Source: Centroberyx gerrardi (Eukaryota; Chordata; Actinopteri; Beryciformes; Berycidae). From it: DNA of 64,000 bases. Shown here one piece after another: positions 38,201 through 49,783 of the stretch. The notes beneath the pieces were generated by a model. The model did no database searches. It saw only the letters and a list, made by a program, of their open reading frames with translations, and was not told the origin of the DNA. The stretch lies in the NCBI RefSeq assembly GCF_048128805.1, contig NC_136002.1, positions 26,370,602-26,434,601 of the forward strand, in the 5' to 3' direction. Made by a program: the position numbers and the translations under genes. The first letter of the stretch is position 1, and each line of letters opens with the position of its first letter.

Positions 38201-41200
38201 TCAGTCTTGTATTATTTTTTTTGATTTAGCCAAGAAATGACGAGCGTCTGGCGTGCATGAATAACCCTCTGTGTGTTTGTGTGTTCTGCAGTGATGTGTG
38301 GTCTCTGGGCTGCGTCCTGTACGAGCTCTGCACCCTGCGCCACCCGGTACTTCCCCTCCTCTCTCCTCTCTCCATACCGCCGCTTTGACTCTCGGGCCTC
38401 TCTCCAAACACTGTCAATGAATCACTGTATAGAATACTTTCTGCTGACATCTCGCCGTGCAGCGAGAGATACTGCAAGCCATTGTTGTGAAATGACGGCG
38501 GGTCCAGTATCTTCAGCTGAGTCGAATTATCTGCTGTGTATTTTTTGTGGCTCGGAAGGGGTTTGTGTTCCCAGAGATGCTCATCCAGTTCGTTCCCCTC
38601 TTGTCTCCAGTTCCAGGCATCCAGCTGGAAGAGTCTGATTCTCAAGGTGTGTAGAGGCGCCTACCCTCCCCTGCCCAGCCACCTGCCCTACGAGCTGCAC
38701 TATTTGGTCAAGCAGATGTTTAAGACAAACCCCAAGGACAGGCCGTCCCTCCACACCATCCTCACCTCTCACCGGATTTCCAGACTCCTGCGTAGCCATC
38801 TACCCTCCCAGGTAAAAATGTAGTTACCACTTGCGGACTGAAGTATTACCAAAAATATGAAATATATTGTATGAAATAGGTGATAACATAAACATTTCAC
38901 TACCAGTCAAACGTTTGGACACACCACATTTGTCTTTATTTTTTACTATTTTCTACATTTTAGAATAATAGTAAACACATCAAAACTATGAAATAACACA
39001 AATGGAATTATGCAGTGACCAAAAAAAGTGTTAAACAAATCAAAACTATCTTATATTTTAGATTCTTTAAAGTAGCCGCCCTTTGCCTTGATGGAAAGGC
39101 AAAGGCTTTGGAAAGAAATTCACACATAGGATCAACTTCACTATTTATATTTGTCTAAGAAACAAATTTCAAGCATTTGAGCATAAGCCTTTAGATCAAA
39201 ATGGCTTTAAGAGAATGAAAAACATAGTACATTCAATCAGGTGTGTCCAAACTTTTGACTGGTAGTGTATAACAATGCCTAATATAACAATGTGATATGG
39301 GAACAAGAAGAACACTGATATGTGAATTTACAGCACATATACATGATGTGCAAAATGTCTATAGAAGGCCATACATATGTGTAGAGTCCAGGCCTGTACA
39401 GGTGCATTGTAAACAAACTATACACCTTATATTCATTTTACAGATAACATATATACAGAATCTACATAAAACCCTGGACGGAGGCACCATATGTACAGAA
39501 AAATGACAAAAAATGTGCAAAACGCATGCGTACTATTGTCTTTTTTTAATACCAGGAACACCATTCACTGTGGTCAGCTGACTGAGCTGCCTGGTGACAA
39601 TAACTCAAGTCGTTTTACCGCTGCCCAATCCATCAGAATGACATTTTGTCATGACCTGATGTAAAATTTAGAATTTAAACTTCGCACTGGCTACAAGGTC
39701 TTACACAACATTCCCAGCTGCGGTGACCCTACGTGGGATCTGACCCTTGACAAGCCGGTGTTAGTTCAGATGGCCGCGTAACTCATGTTATGGTTTTGAT
39801 TTACTGCGTTGCTTTGGATCTTTCTCAGGCGATGGAGACGGAGGAACAGGGGAGGCGAAAGGGGAGATGGAGAAGAGAAGAGGGGGAGAAGGTGGCTAAT
39901 CTTCTGGGACAGAAGAGTCTAATTACAACGTCAACATTCGAAGGTAGCGTCCGAAGTTAAGAGACAAAATACAGTTTCGTTCTCATCGTAAACTAGAGGA
40001 TATACTGCTGCGGTTGTGGGAAAACCGCGTCACTGAAATTTAGGTGTTCTTTTTTTGTCATTCTTCCATTAAACGTCTATATTGAAACTTGTGAACTGTT
40101 GAAAATTCATGGGGCTGTCAGTGAGAAAATAAACATTCTTTTCCAGCAGATATGTGGTGTATATACCGGTTGTATAATTTCTGTTACATTCCATCAAGAT
40201 ATATAAAAAGACTATGGAAAGGTTTTACGATGCCAGCAGGACTTAGCTGTGCCTAGCCGCATCATCGTCACACCCATAAACACAGTGAAAAGCAGCCTCT
40301 TGGGTATTACTGCTACAACCAGATATGTATGAAAACCCAAAGAAGGTCTGAGGCACTGATGGAAAAAGTAAAAACCTATTACAAAAGCTCATTCGCACTG
40401 AAACACATCCTTTTTTGCCAATGTAAAATATAGGCTTTTGACTTTTGCTATCACGACAGAGTGCCTCGGATCCCTCTCTGGTTTCTCATACGTTCCGCTA
40501 GCACCAATCTTCTATCTTTTCATACTACTTGTGTTTTTCATTATTGGAAAATAACACGGTATCCACTCCTTCTGCCCCAGGAGTGGAGTCATCTGAGGCC
40601 CACTGTGAAAGCGGAGAGCCCGGTCCTCGAAAGCAGTGGGCTGCCGGCCCCTCGGACTCCGTGCTGCAGATGTTGGGCAACGCCAGTCTCCTCTCATCTG
40701 ACAGCATGGCATCAACTGGCCAAACTCACACAGGTTCTACTCATGAAAGAACGATGATATTAGGATATTAGGAGAAGCAAATAGGTTGTCAATGTGTTGT
40801 ACATGGTTCCCACAGGCCTTGAAAATCCTTAAAAGTTTGTGGATTTGAGAAAAATAAAACAAGGCATTGAAAGTTTTTGGAAATGAATGGATGGCCTTGA
40901 AAGTACTTGAAAGCACCCAAATTTATCAATATGTCTCAGCTCTCTGGACCGCTCTCCATCCTAGGATCAACACATCCTGAGGAAACCCCTGTGATGGAGA
41001 TTTGTGTCGATATAGCAGCAGTTTTAAAATGATTTCACTAGGATATCTTGACATGACGAGTAAAAATGAGGCCTGTGTCATATCTAACTTTGACCAATGT
41101 CATGTTTTACCTCAAAACATGCCAATTTTGAGTCCTTGAATTTCACCAAACAACTTGAAAGTCATTAAAAAGTGCTTGAATTTGATGTCCAAGTGAGTTT

Positions 41201-42712
41201 GGGAACCCTGTTTGTATTCCGGTTTGTCCAGGTGTCTCAGCGGACATAAGCTCAGGGAAGCCACAGGAGCGCCGGCAGAGGAGACGATGGGAGAGGAATC
41301 CTCCTGAGAGGCTTCTCAGTCTGCTGGAGAAGGTCCAGCTCAGCGCAGCCTTCAGCACCTATTCAGTACACACAGGAGGTCTGCCGCAATACCTTAAATA
41401 CATGTGCAATACTGTACTTTTGATATATAGTAAAATGAAACTAGGAGTCTGGAATTCCTGTAATTCATAAGCCTTTCGTTCAACTGTGAGAAAACCAAAC
41501 TCTTTTGTACAGTCAGCCTTCATACGTAATATGAGATGAGATGAACTATTTCTATCATGCCATAGCTGTGGATCATTTTCTTGTAATATAAATAGTTTCA
41601 CTGCAGCACACAATAAGCCTCAATGGATGTAAAAGACGTTGCTTTCTTTTAACTTCCTGAAAGAGTCGTTACAGTCGAATACATTGTTGTGGTAGAATAT
41701 AACCTGTAACTGTCTCTCTGTGGTCAGGTGAAAACCCCCTGCTGGGACCGCTGTCCCCACCGCAGGGTGACGACACCGACGGCCCTGAGCAGGAAGCGGC
41801 AGCAGACGAGGACAGGCTGGAGCCGCGCTCTGATGATGAGGACACGTAAGTTAACCTGACTTACAGCTGGAACACTATATTACTAATGATGAGCGGATTT
41901 TACATAACGCCACTGGTACATCATGAGGAGTCAACATCCTTGATGATTTTATTTATGCTTAGTGTATTTTTAAAGTCGTCAAAATAAATTAAAGACTGAT
42001 ACCATCAACTACTTTAAATTTAAAAACAGCTTGTGTCATGACACCCATTGATGCACAACTGGCTTGTGCCAAATGTTAAAGGGGCATTAAGTAGCCTAAT
42101 CTATGACTTCTATTGACTTCTATCAGCGACCAATAGGAATTGCAATAACATCTACAAGTCTCTCGCACAGCTTACATTGGCCTGTATTTGATACAAATAA
42201 TAAAGTCACATTATCACAAGTAAGCTAGCCAAGCAGACAGCCAACAGAAACTGAGATAATATATCACAGTGCAAACTATTGCAATCGTAATATTGCTTTG
42301 TAATTTGCTTTTATGTCTTGAGATATTCGAATTTCAGTTGGTGGGGAGTTTTTGCTTTTTGGAGTACAGGCTGGAAAGTATTGACAAGTATTGATAAAGT
42401 ATTGAAAGCCAGACTGATCAACCCTCCACTGATATATTATGATCATTTTGTGTATGAGGCAGTAAAAATCGTACTTATTTCCCCTTTAACATACACATTA
42501 AGCATTAATATATATGGAGAGTACCGTATGAATTTTGGTTGGATCTTCGTAGAATGTATGAAATGTATAAAGCTGTATTTGTTTCATTTGGATAAAGGCA
42601 CACCTATATGGAAACACAGACACAGAATGCCTCTTCTCTCCACAGGGACTTTGAAGAAGAATCTCCATGCGACTGGATGGATGAACTGGAGAAAATGTTT
42701 TTGGAGCGCTGA
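35215..42712 (+). CDS. nek3: NIMA-related Ser/Thr kinase NEK3, 13 coding exons
   Basis: Exons: 35215-35331, 35676-35769, 35863-35960, 36081-36164, 36620-36687, 36807-36893, 38292-38346, 38611-38811, 39829-39943, 40581-40733, 41232-41378, 41728-41845, 42646-42712. All introns are GT-AG and the phases join to 1404 nt, 467 residues plus TGA. The start has A at -3, G at +4 and an in-frame TAA 21 bp upstream. The kinase domain covers about residues 4-257: glycine loop GEGSFGRA (11-18), Lys33, helix-C Glu50, HRD 125-127, Asn132, DFG 145-147, GTPYY with Thr165 in the activation loop, then SPE and [19 protein letters not shown]3 fits better than NEK1 ([12 protein letters not shown], VKQMFKxNP). NEK family members act in cytoskeletal and cell-cycle control; Thr165 is, from memory, the regulatory site in human NEK3. 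The tail (269-467) is basic then acidic, ends [13 protein letters not shown], and is shorter than human NEK3 (506). Exon boundaries of the tail are inferred from frame and splice sites. Confidence 0.93.
36936..37390. mobile_element. LINE-like repeat, copy A (nek3 intron 6)
   Basis: Starts with ATAAGATAAGATAAGAAGAG and carries GTGCAAAATAAAAGCAGTAC. This is the reverse-strand tail of a type common in fish non-LTR retrotransposons. A second diverged copy lies at 38,840-39,545 in intron 8. Shared blocks include AACATAAACATTTCA, ACATGATGTGCAAAATGTG, TATAGAAGGCCATAC and CATAAAACCC-like text. No coding capacity. Confidence 0.65.
37492..37858. mobile_element. Harbinger-like MITE (nek3 intron 6)
   Basis: The 367-bp body starts GGGTGCTTCTGACGGGGTCC and ends GGACCCAGTCTGAGAACACTC, imperfect inverted repeats. 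The flanks are TTA at 37,489-37,491 and TTA at 37,859-37,861, the 3-bp target duplication expected of PIF/Harbinger elements. No ORF of transposase type. Confidence 0.65.
38840..39545. mobile_element. LINE-like repeat, copy B, interrupted by a MITE (nek3 intron 8)
   Basis: Diverged copy of the repeat at 36,936-37,390. It is split after AACATAAACATTTCA by the Tc1-type MITE at 38,898-39,267 and resumes with ATATGG-, ATGATGTGCAAAATG- and AGAAGGCCATAC-type blocks. Confidence 0.65.
38898..39267. mobile_element. Tc1/mariner-type MITE (nek3 intron 8)
   Basis: 370 bp from CACTACCAGTCAAACGTTTG to CAAACTTTTGACTGGTAGTG, imperfect inverted termini about 28 bp long. The interior holds TTCTTTAAAGTAGCCGCCCT and TTTGCCTTGATGG. 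I recognise these as part of the reverse-strand 5' region of full-length fish Tc1 transposons, so this is an internal-deletion derivative. It is inserted in an older LINE-like repeat. A shorter relative is at 2031-2229. Confidence 0.85.
40802..41210. mobile_element. MITE filling nek3 intron 10
   Basis: Begins CATGGTTCCCACAGGCCTTG and ends with AAGTGCTTGAATTTGATG and then GGGAACCCTG. The ends CATGGTTCCCA and CAGGGTTCCCA (reverse complement) match at 9 of 11. The body repeats the word CTTGAA/TTGAAAG, which I know from a common fish hAT-type MITE. It occupies 409 of the 498 intron bases. A clean 8-bp target duplication was not seen. Confidence 0.7.
42075..42490. mobile_element. TTAA-flanked MITE-like element (nek3 intron 12)
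   Basis: GTTAAAGGGG at 42,075-42,084 and CCCCTTTAAC at 42,481-42,490 are perfect inverted ends. The similarity continues inward (CATTAAGTAG against AAATAAGTAC). TTAA sits at each edge, as with piggyBac-type target sites. The family is tentative. Confidence 0.5.
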
Positions 42713-43525
42713 TGCCAAATTCCTGAGGAGCCTATACAATCACAAGGCTCTCAATATTACTGTTTACATTCACTACAAGCACAAACTGTTTACATGCCAA
42801 GATCATTTCTCTTGATTTATATTTGAGAACCATTGTTTCGACAAATGAGGACCAATTTTTTACAGCGCGTTTCTTCCAAACGCAAAGATCTAGTTTTGAA
42901 ATGCACTACAACAAATTAAGCACTGATGGTCTTTTTCTATATCGTATTTTTTAGTTTTTGAGAATGTTTTCCCGCGGTTTTATGTGTTCACGCTACTCTC
43001 AAACGACATTGAAATTCAGTAAAACCTGAATCTAATATTGTTTCGGCTCGTTATTACATAACCTGTTTATGCAAAGATGTTTGAGCTGTGTACGTGCTCT
43101 GCCTCTCATTCGGTTCGAACATCTGCTGTGTACCGTTCAGGTTACCATGATAACATCCCCAGTAGATTGAGGCCGTCTGGAAGCCCCTGTTTGGCTTGTT
43201 GGCGAAGCAGGAAATCATAGACCCGGAGCAGCTGGGTCTCCCTGGGGTCACACTGGTTTGAACCCGCTCATACCTTTGATGTTCATTTCCTCTGCAATAT
43301 CAAATGTAGACTAAACAGATTCAGTTGTCGGGTTTCTCTCGCTTTTATTCTATGTGATCCGCTGTCCACCCATACATCTGGACCCTTTGGTTGTTTTTTA
43401 TATTAGCTGTGGCCTAAACATGGTGCAGACATACAGAGACAGTAGAGGAAATTAGTTTTACCACTAGATGGAGTTGAGATCACTGATGTGAACACTTCAG
43501 AGAATAAAGCTGTGCTCTGATAGAA
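42713..43525 (+). other. nek3: nek3 3' UTR (inferred)
   Basis: Non-coding sequence from the nek3 stop to just past the first AATAAA. A weak CTCF-like string (CCACTAGATGG) lies at about 43,461-43,471. Confidence 0.55.
43503..43508 (+). terminator. nek3: candidate nek3 poly(A) signal AATAAA
   Basis: First canonical hexamer after the nek3 stop, about 790 nt downstream, followed within 20 nt by a GTGCTCTG stretch. Confidence 0.55.
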
Positions 43526-46314
43526 ATGGCCTCAGATGTAATTAAGCCTTTGTTAAAACCCTTTTGTTACTGAACCTCTTTGATCACTGGCGGTGAGGTT
43601 TGTGTTGACAAACTGAAACGTCTGAATAGCAAATTTAAAATGCTCAAATTAAAAGGTCAAGTCTGTAGACAAGACAGCATGGAAAAGCGGACAATAGCTT
43701 ACCACATGTTGGGCAACAAAAAAAACACAAGCAAGCCTCGCCCATGACATTTTGGGCTCAACAGGATATAGATATTACAGAGGCTTGAGTCAACAAAACC
43801 ATTATGGTGCTGATTCACCAACGGTTATAACAGGGACGGATTATCCTGCTGGCAACGTTCCTCCAGTGGCTGAGTCTCCCATAGGGTGACAGGAGGACTG
43901 TATCTCCCCCATGGGTGTTTTATTGAGGAAGCCTGGGACCGCTGCTTGCCCCTTATCTTAAAACCACACTGAATCCCCCCCGGGGCTCATACTCTAGCCC
44001 CCTGCTTTTTTATTATTACTATTTTTCCCTCTCATACCTCAAAACATGTCCATGTTCTGAGCACAGCTGCAGATAAAGGGGCGTAGAATAGCGGAGCATC
44101 TGCGCGCTGCATCATGCTGTGCGCTGTAGATACGAGGGTCTCCCATCAGTGTCCATTACGGATTAGACAGCATCCTTATGGCACAGTCATCTGCTGTTGT
44201 CCATAATTGAATGATAAAGGGAATTGTGGTATTAGGGCTTGCAGTTTTTTTAAGGGTTAGGGGTGTGGATGTCAGGTTTATGATCTCTCTTTCTCATATA
44301 GCCCAGAATCATTTAGGGAATGTACAGCCCAGTTTTAGATCAAGCAGTAAATACATTATTCCATATTTAAACTATGCATAAACAGCTGTAAATATCAAAA
44401 ATATGCACCTGAGAAGTACAACATGCTTTCTTTTTGTCATATACCACAGAAGACATAGCCTAAGATGTAGACGTTGACTAAACTTTCACTTTTAAACCCT
44501 ATGAAGTCTCATTTTAGCCTATAGAAGTTTATCATGATATTATTAGACGTCCAATATCTTTTAAATAGCTAATCAGCGTAGAATTGCTCAGTGGGTTGTT
44601 TGTATTTGGTTTCAATATGTGGAAACTGGTCGTCTCTATCTTGCAGATTGGCTTCACAAAGGAGACTGTTACACTGTTGTTGGTCCCAGTTTGAGTAACT
44701 TCATGTAAATAGGCAAAAGAGCATCATGAGCAGATGTAACTTCCTGGGCAAGTGTGCAAGACCCGGTTTAGGAACAAACGTGACTGAAATGTCTCCATGT
44801 AGAGTTTGTTGTGCAACTTTGTTTTATAAAGTTGCACTTCAGAAAACACACCGGCAAACAAGCAGGTTAACAGGGGCTTCCTCTTGCAGGAAGGATGTGC
44901 AGTCACGTCTGGTATATTGTATCTCAATGCTAATAAGTGAGTCATCCATGCCAGGGTCCTACACTGAGTGACAACAATGGGGCTTTCAGCGGGGTCCAAG
45001 TGGAAACAATTTAGATTTTTTCCAATGTATTTGATGATATGACTCACTACATCGAGACACATACTGTGGAATCAAATGTACCAGTACGCCATGCCAGTTT
45101 CCAAGGTGATAACAGCTCTGTGCTGGGCTTCTGGTTGATAGATGCAGGTGCAAAACAAAAACGCTGATGCGGCTTCGCACCTCAGCTTACAGAACCCCGA
45201 ACCACAAACTTGAGTCAAACACGTTGACATGCAGAGCGGAGAGTTTCCGCTCTCACCTTGTCCTCTGTCTTACTTCTACCTTCGCTTCAAACGTCTTCAA
45301 ACTAGAAAACATGGTACATACTGTGGTTATTTCACAGTGTGGTTTCATTTCTAGCACATTCACATCTGACTGTAAGTAGTTCGTTGATGAGACTTGATAT
45401 AAAACAAATCAGTAACCTCCCATCTTATTTGTGACTGGGACTTTGTGTAGATACCCCCCACCTTCGCTTTCTGTCTTCCCACATGCTGAAATATAGACGC
45501 TCACTATCTGTAGCCATCTCTGTCTGTTGGTCCCTGGGTTCCCCCTGTCTGTCCGTCACAGTGCTCTGCCTGTTATTGTGGCCTGGTTTCTGTACATCCC
45601 CAGCTCGAGTCAGGAAGAGCTCTGCAGATGCACGATGACCCAGTGATCTCTGTCTGGCTACCGATGCTTAGAAAGGCATTTTGCACCAAAGTCCCCTCTC
45701 TCAGTTCTCTTATTCCCAACAAGCTGAGGGAACCTTACTTTGCATATTCCCATTGTATAGTTGCTTTGTTTATTAATACCTCGTATTTGCGTACTGTATG
45801 TGAGGTATAATAAACCTTTACAGCTTTGCTAGTATCTACTGCACAGAGAAGGAAACAATGAAATCTGCTACCATGACTGCAGTCGGAGTCTCTGTGCAAC
45901 TATAAATATGGGAGCTGTCATTGTTATGATTATTTCAAGTCCTCTGCAGTGACCCTCCATTGTCTGCTGCCAGTGTTTTGTTGGTCTGTATCAGACAATA
46001 GGGCCCGGCGTGGCCAAGCCCGCTTTGTCGCGGAACAGTGCAATTCATCAGCGGCTCAAAGCAAAAAAAGGTCAGGAGCGGTTAAATTTGGATACTGGGT
46101 TATGCGAAGTGGGACGGGGCCTGGCTCCGTGCCGGCCGCCGGGGCCATTTGTAGATTTACACTGCTATTGTTTGCGGCTCAGACCCCTGTTGACTCCTGA
46201 TGGGCCCATCCACCTTTGGGCAGGGTCCATGCATTCAGGGTCGCAGTCTCTGGTGACCTGTCGCTTCGCCTTCCTTCCTTTGAGCCAATAATAGATCAAT
46301 AGCAGACAAGACTT

Positions 46315-46900
46315 TCAGCAGAGTCTTTGAAACTTCACCTCTCGCAGATTAAAAAGACCAGCATCAAGCAGACGCAGCCTGCTGAGAATTCCTTTGGTCT
46401 CGGTGCTTAATTCAGCAGAATTTCCTTGCACTTTTCTCTAATGATGTTACAGAACTGCAGCCTTTTTCTCTGAAGTGCATCATTCCAGCTTGAATATATC
46501 ATTTGGGACGTGTAGTTTTCTCTTTTCATGCCAGAGGACAGTGTGAAGCTGTGAGATTGAGCTCACATTTCCTCATAGGCTGCTGAGCTAAGACAATCTT
46601 TAAAAACCTCTAGCAGATTAAAAAGACTTTCATGCCATTGGTAGCAGGCAAAGCCCACAGAAAATATCAGCTGATCAGTTTCTTCACTTTTAGTGCTTAA
46701 TATGACATAAACTGTGAGTACCTTTTCTCTAAAGATGTTACAGAATTCCCGCCTTTTTTCTCAGAAGTGATTCATTCCAGTTTGAACTTATTCTTTGGAG
46801 ACGTGCGGTTTTATCTTTTCTCTTTTCATATCGGAGGACAGCAGTTCAGGAGTGGATTGCAGTGTGAAGATGCAAGGTTAGGTTCATGCTTCCTGATCTA
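46315..46900. repeat. diverged tandem duplication, ~270-300-bp unit
   Basis: Unit 1 (from about 46,340) and unit 2 (from about 46,608) share, in order, GCAGATTAAAAAGAC, GATGTTACAGAA, CCTTTTT-CTC-GAAGTG, TCATTCCAG-TTGAA and TCTCTTTTCAT followed by GAGGACAG. Offsets grow from 269 to 300 bp through small insertions. It is an old local duplication with no coding sense. Confidence 0.85.
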
Positions 46901-48900
46901 AGCACTGATCTAAGCAGAGACATACCGTTCAAACTGTCTCCAGCTACGCATCTGCTGTCACCCCCCCCCCCACCCCCCCACCCACCCACCCAATGCCAGC
47001 TTCAGCTGCTCCTCCACTGTTCAGTAAACCATCTTATCTCTGTATAACTTGGAAAGAGCAACGGTTCTTAGTATGCCTGTGGTTTCAGAATGATTTATTG
47101 TACTGACTGCACATATTTGAATTAGACAAACTGACAAAATAAACACCCACAAAGAGGATTACTAGGCTGAGTGCTGCACCATTACAGTAGTAGCAGCCCT
47201 GCTCTTCAGATAGAAGAAAATGAATCATAGAGAATAATAATTGTTTGTATTTATTTATCTAAGGAGTACATCCTTTTACCAAAATAGTTAAACTGTATAT
47301 GTCTGTGTAAAATAGATTAGTGATCTGGCTTAGATAGGGTACTTTCTTTTAACTGACCTTTCTTTGCGCAAAACATTACGTCATTAGTTTCTTGACTATC
47401 ACAGATAATATCAAATGATTCATCTTACTTGAAATTAGCATTTTTAGTGTGTTATGGTATGGAAAGCTCCTCTTAAGCCGGTTAGAAGCAAAATAAGGCT
47501 TCATTCATTCACAAAATGGATTTGAAACTGATTCATCCAAGCCTGCGGCAGCTATGATATGCAACGCATGGACGATGATACTACAGCAGTCCAGGTTCAT
47601 GCATGCATTAAATCATTCAACCTTGTGATTCTCTGTTGTGGCATTGTTAGTATTTCTATCACAACCACACTGCACACATTTACAAAAAGAGGAAATCCAA
47701 ATTTTTTCTTCATAATGAGTCATGCACACTTGAAACTAGCGAGAACACGCAACGCTGTCTAAATGAATGGAAATGTTTTACACAGCAACAGCAATGAATG
47801 AATATATTGTGCGAATGTGTGGTGAAAACATGGGTGTTTGAGTTGTGTTGCTATGGTGTTTATGGAAGACAATCTCCCTATCTCATCAAAAAATATCAAA
47901 GTCCATGCATGATATCACCAAATGCTTCGTGATACCTCTATGTCCACTGGCATTATCTTGGTATTATCTGTGTCTGTTACACTGAGCTAATTGTGTGGTT
48001 TGTTTTGGAGCCGTACAGATAACCTCTGGGGTATCAATGGTCCGTGTCCTTCCAACCCCGAGGCCAGAGGGGGAATAAATTATCTGTCTGTCCGGGACCC
48101 TGGCATCCTTCACCGGAAGGTGAGGATGTCGAAAGATTTGCACAAAACTTGTTATGAAGGTTGGTTATGTGCCAAGGAAACATGTCGAAAGAGGATGTTG
48201 AAAGATTAAAAGCTGAGGTCTCATTTAAAGCATATCGTCTTCATCAAATTTTTACTAGACAAATTCCAAGAAAGAAATCTGGAGCCAGAATCTCGCAATG
48301 TGTTTTCATGAGTCACTATTCCAAAATCAGGAAACTTGTGAGTAAACGGCAAACTTGATTGCAAAACCTCTCTGAAAGTTGTGAATGCCACAACTCTCAG
48401 ACAGGCACACCGCCGCACCAGGAGTCAGGGAACTTAGACAACTGCCTTCTCTGTGGTAAAAAGGAGACAGTATTCTGCTGAGGAAGAGAGGGGAAAGCAT
48501 TGTGTGGTCCGAGAGGCACGATGGAAATTCCTCCTGGGGAATGTGTTGACCTCGGGGCCGACCTGTAAACGTCGGCTTTTACGTGTGGCTGTGCTGTGGA
48601 GTGTGCTATGGACATTTGTTTATGAGTCCATGTGAGTTTCTGTTACGCCGCTGGTCTGTAGTGTAGTGGAGTGGAGGGGCCTGGGTGTCATTAATCCTGC
48701 CATGTGCTCGGTAAAGCCGCTGTGTAAAACTTGATAGGTGGAGTTCAGCCCTCCTTGCTGCGCTCCTACACAAACTGGCAGCTGTGTGGCTATCAAGAGT
48801 TACATTTCCATTTAAATATTAAGCATTTAGCTGATGCTTTAATCCAGAAACATTTACAATGAGCAAGCAGATAAGGGTTCATTGTCTTGCTTTAGGACTG

Positions 48901-49352
48901 TAGCAACTGATGTAATAACCACCAGGTAATGTAGTAACTTGTCAAAATGTAATAAAACATCCCTCTGAATTGATCAAAAATGTAATAAAACCTATTCATG
49001 TAATACATTACATTGCATTATTACATTAACTGGTGATTCTAACTTCAAAAGGGGTGTAACATATTTTTAACAGATGATGTAATAGGCTGATAATATTGAC
49101 TAATAATGTAACAACTCAAGTTATGACATTCTTATCGTAAGAGTTACATTATTAGTCAATATTATTTTAACATCATCAGCTAAAAATGTTACTTCCTTAT
49201 GAAGTAAGAAATTCTGGCTAATATAATAATATAATCCAGCAATTTATTACATTAACAGGTTTTAATACATGTTCAACCTAATTGGAGGGGAATTTTATGA
49301 CATTTTGATAAATTATTATATTATTTAGCATTTATTACATCATCAGTTGCAC
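48901..49352. mobile_element. palindromic foldback element
   Basis: The outer ends GCAACTGATGTAATAA (48,903) and TTATTACATCATCAGTTGC (to 49,350) are inverted. The core arms, 49,090-49,112 and 49,143-49,165, are perfect 23-bp reverse complements with a 30-nt spacer. The body is made of repeated ATGTAATAA/TTATTACAT words. AGGAC occurs directly outside both ends and may be a target duplication. No ORF. Confidence 0.8.
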
Positions 49353-49758
49353 CAAGGACACTTTGACAGGATGACTCTTCCTTTCCTTCATGGGACGGTC
49401 CCTCGAACCATTGGGCCGCCCTGTTGGAGCTACAGCGAGGGACTCACTGGCCGGCAAGACACTGGTCACACCCTCAGGAGTTTCCAGGGGAAGGGCTCCC
49501 ACTCAGGGAAATCCCAAGCTGCGCCACCAAGCAGAACACACCTAATCACAGCGATGCTTTTCTCACACACTCTTTTAACATCTGTAACACCATGCTCAAG
49601 CATGCTCAAGCGGGTGGCAACACTCCGAACAAAAGCAAAAGGAGAAGTTGGGATGCTGAAGCCATGGCGAGGTGAAATGGGTACACACACTCTGCGGTTG
49701 TTAATAAACAGAAAGGGTTTTTCAAGGAAATAAAGCTGTCAACCAAAAAATGTACAGT

Positions 49759-49783
49759 ATGTGTGTGTGTGTGTGTGTGTGTG
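49759..49783. repeat. (GT)n microsatellite
   Basis: About 12 GT units. Confidence 0.95.

Noticed and set aside
42318..42815. 165-codon + strand frame over the nek3 last exon
   Set aside because: It reads exon 13 in the wrong phase and otherwise covers intron 12 and its MITE.
43110..43130. GGTTCGAAC, a tRNA B-box-like string
   Set aside because: No matching acceptor, D or anticodon arm upstream on either strand.
48901..49352. Regularly repeated ATGTAATAA words as a CRISPR-like array
   Set aside because: Spacing is irregular, copies are in both orientations, and the genome is vertebrate; a foldback MITE explains it.
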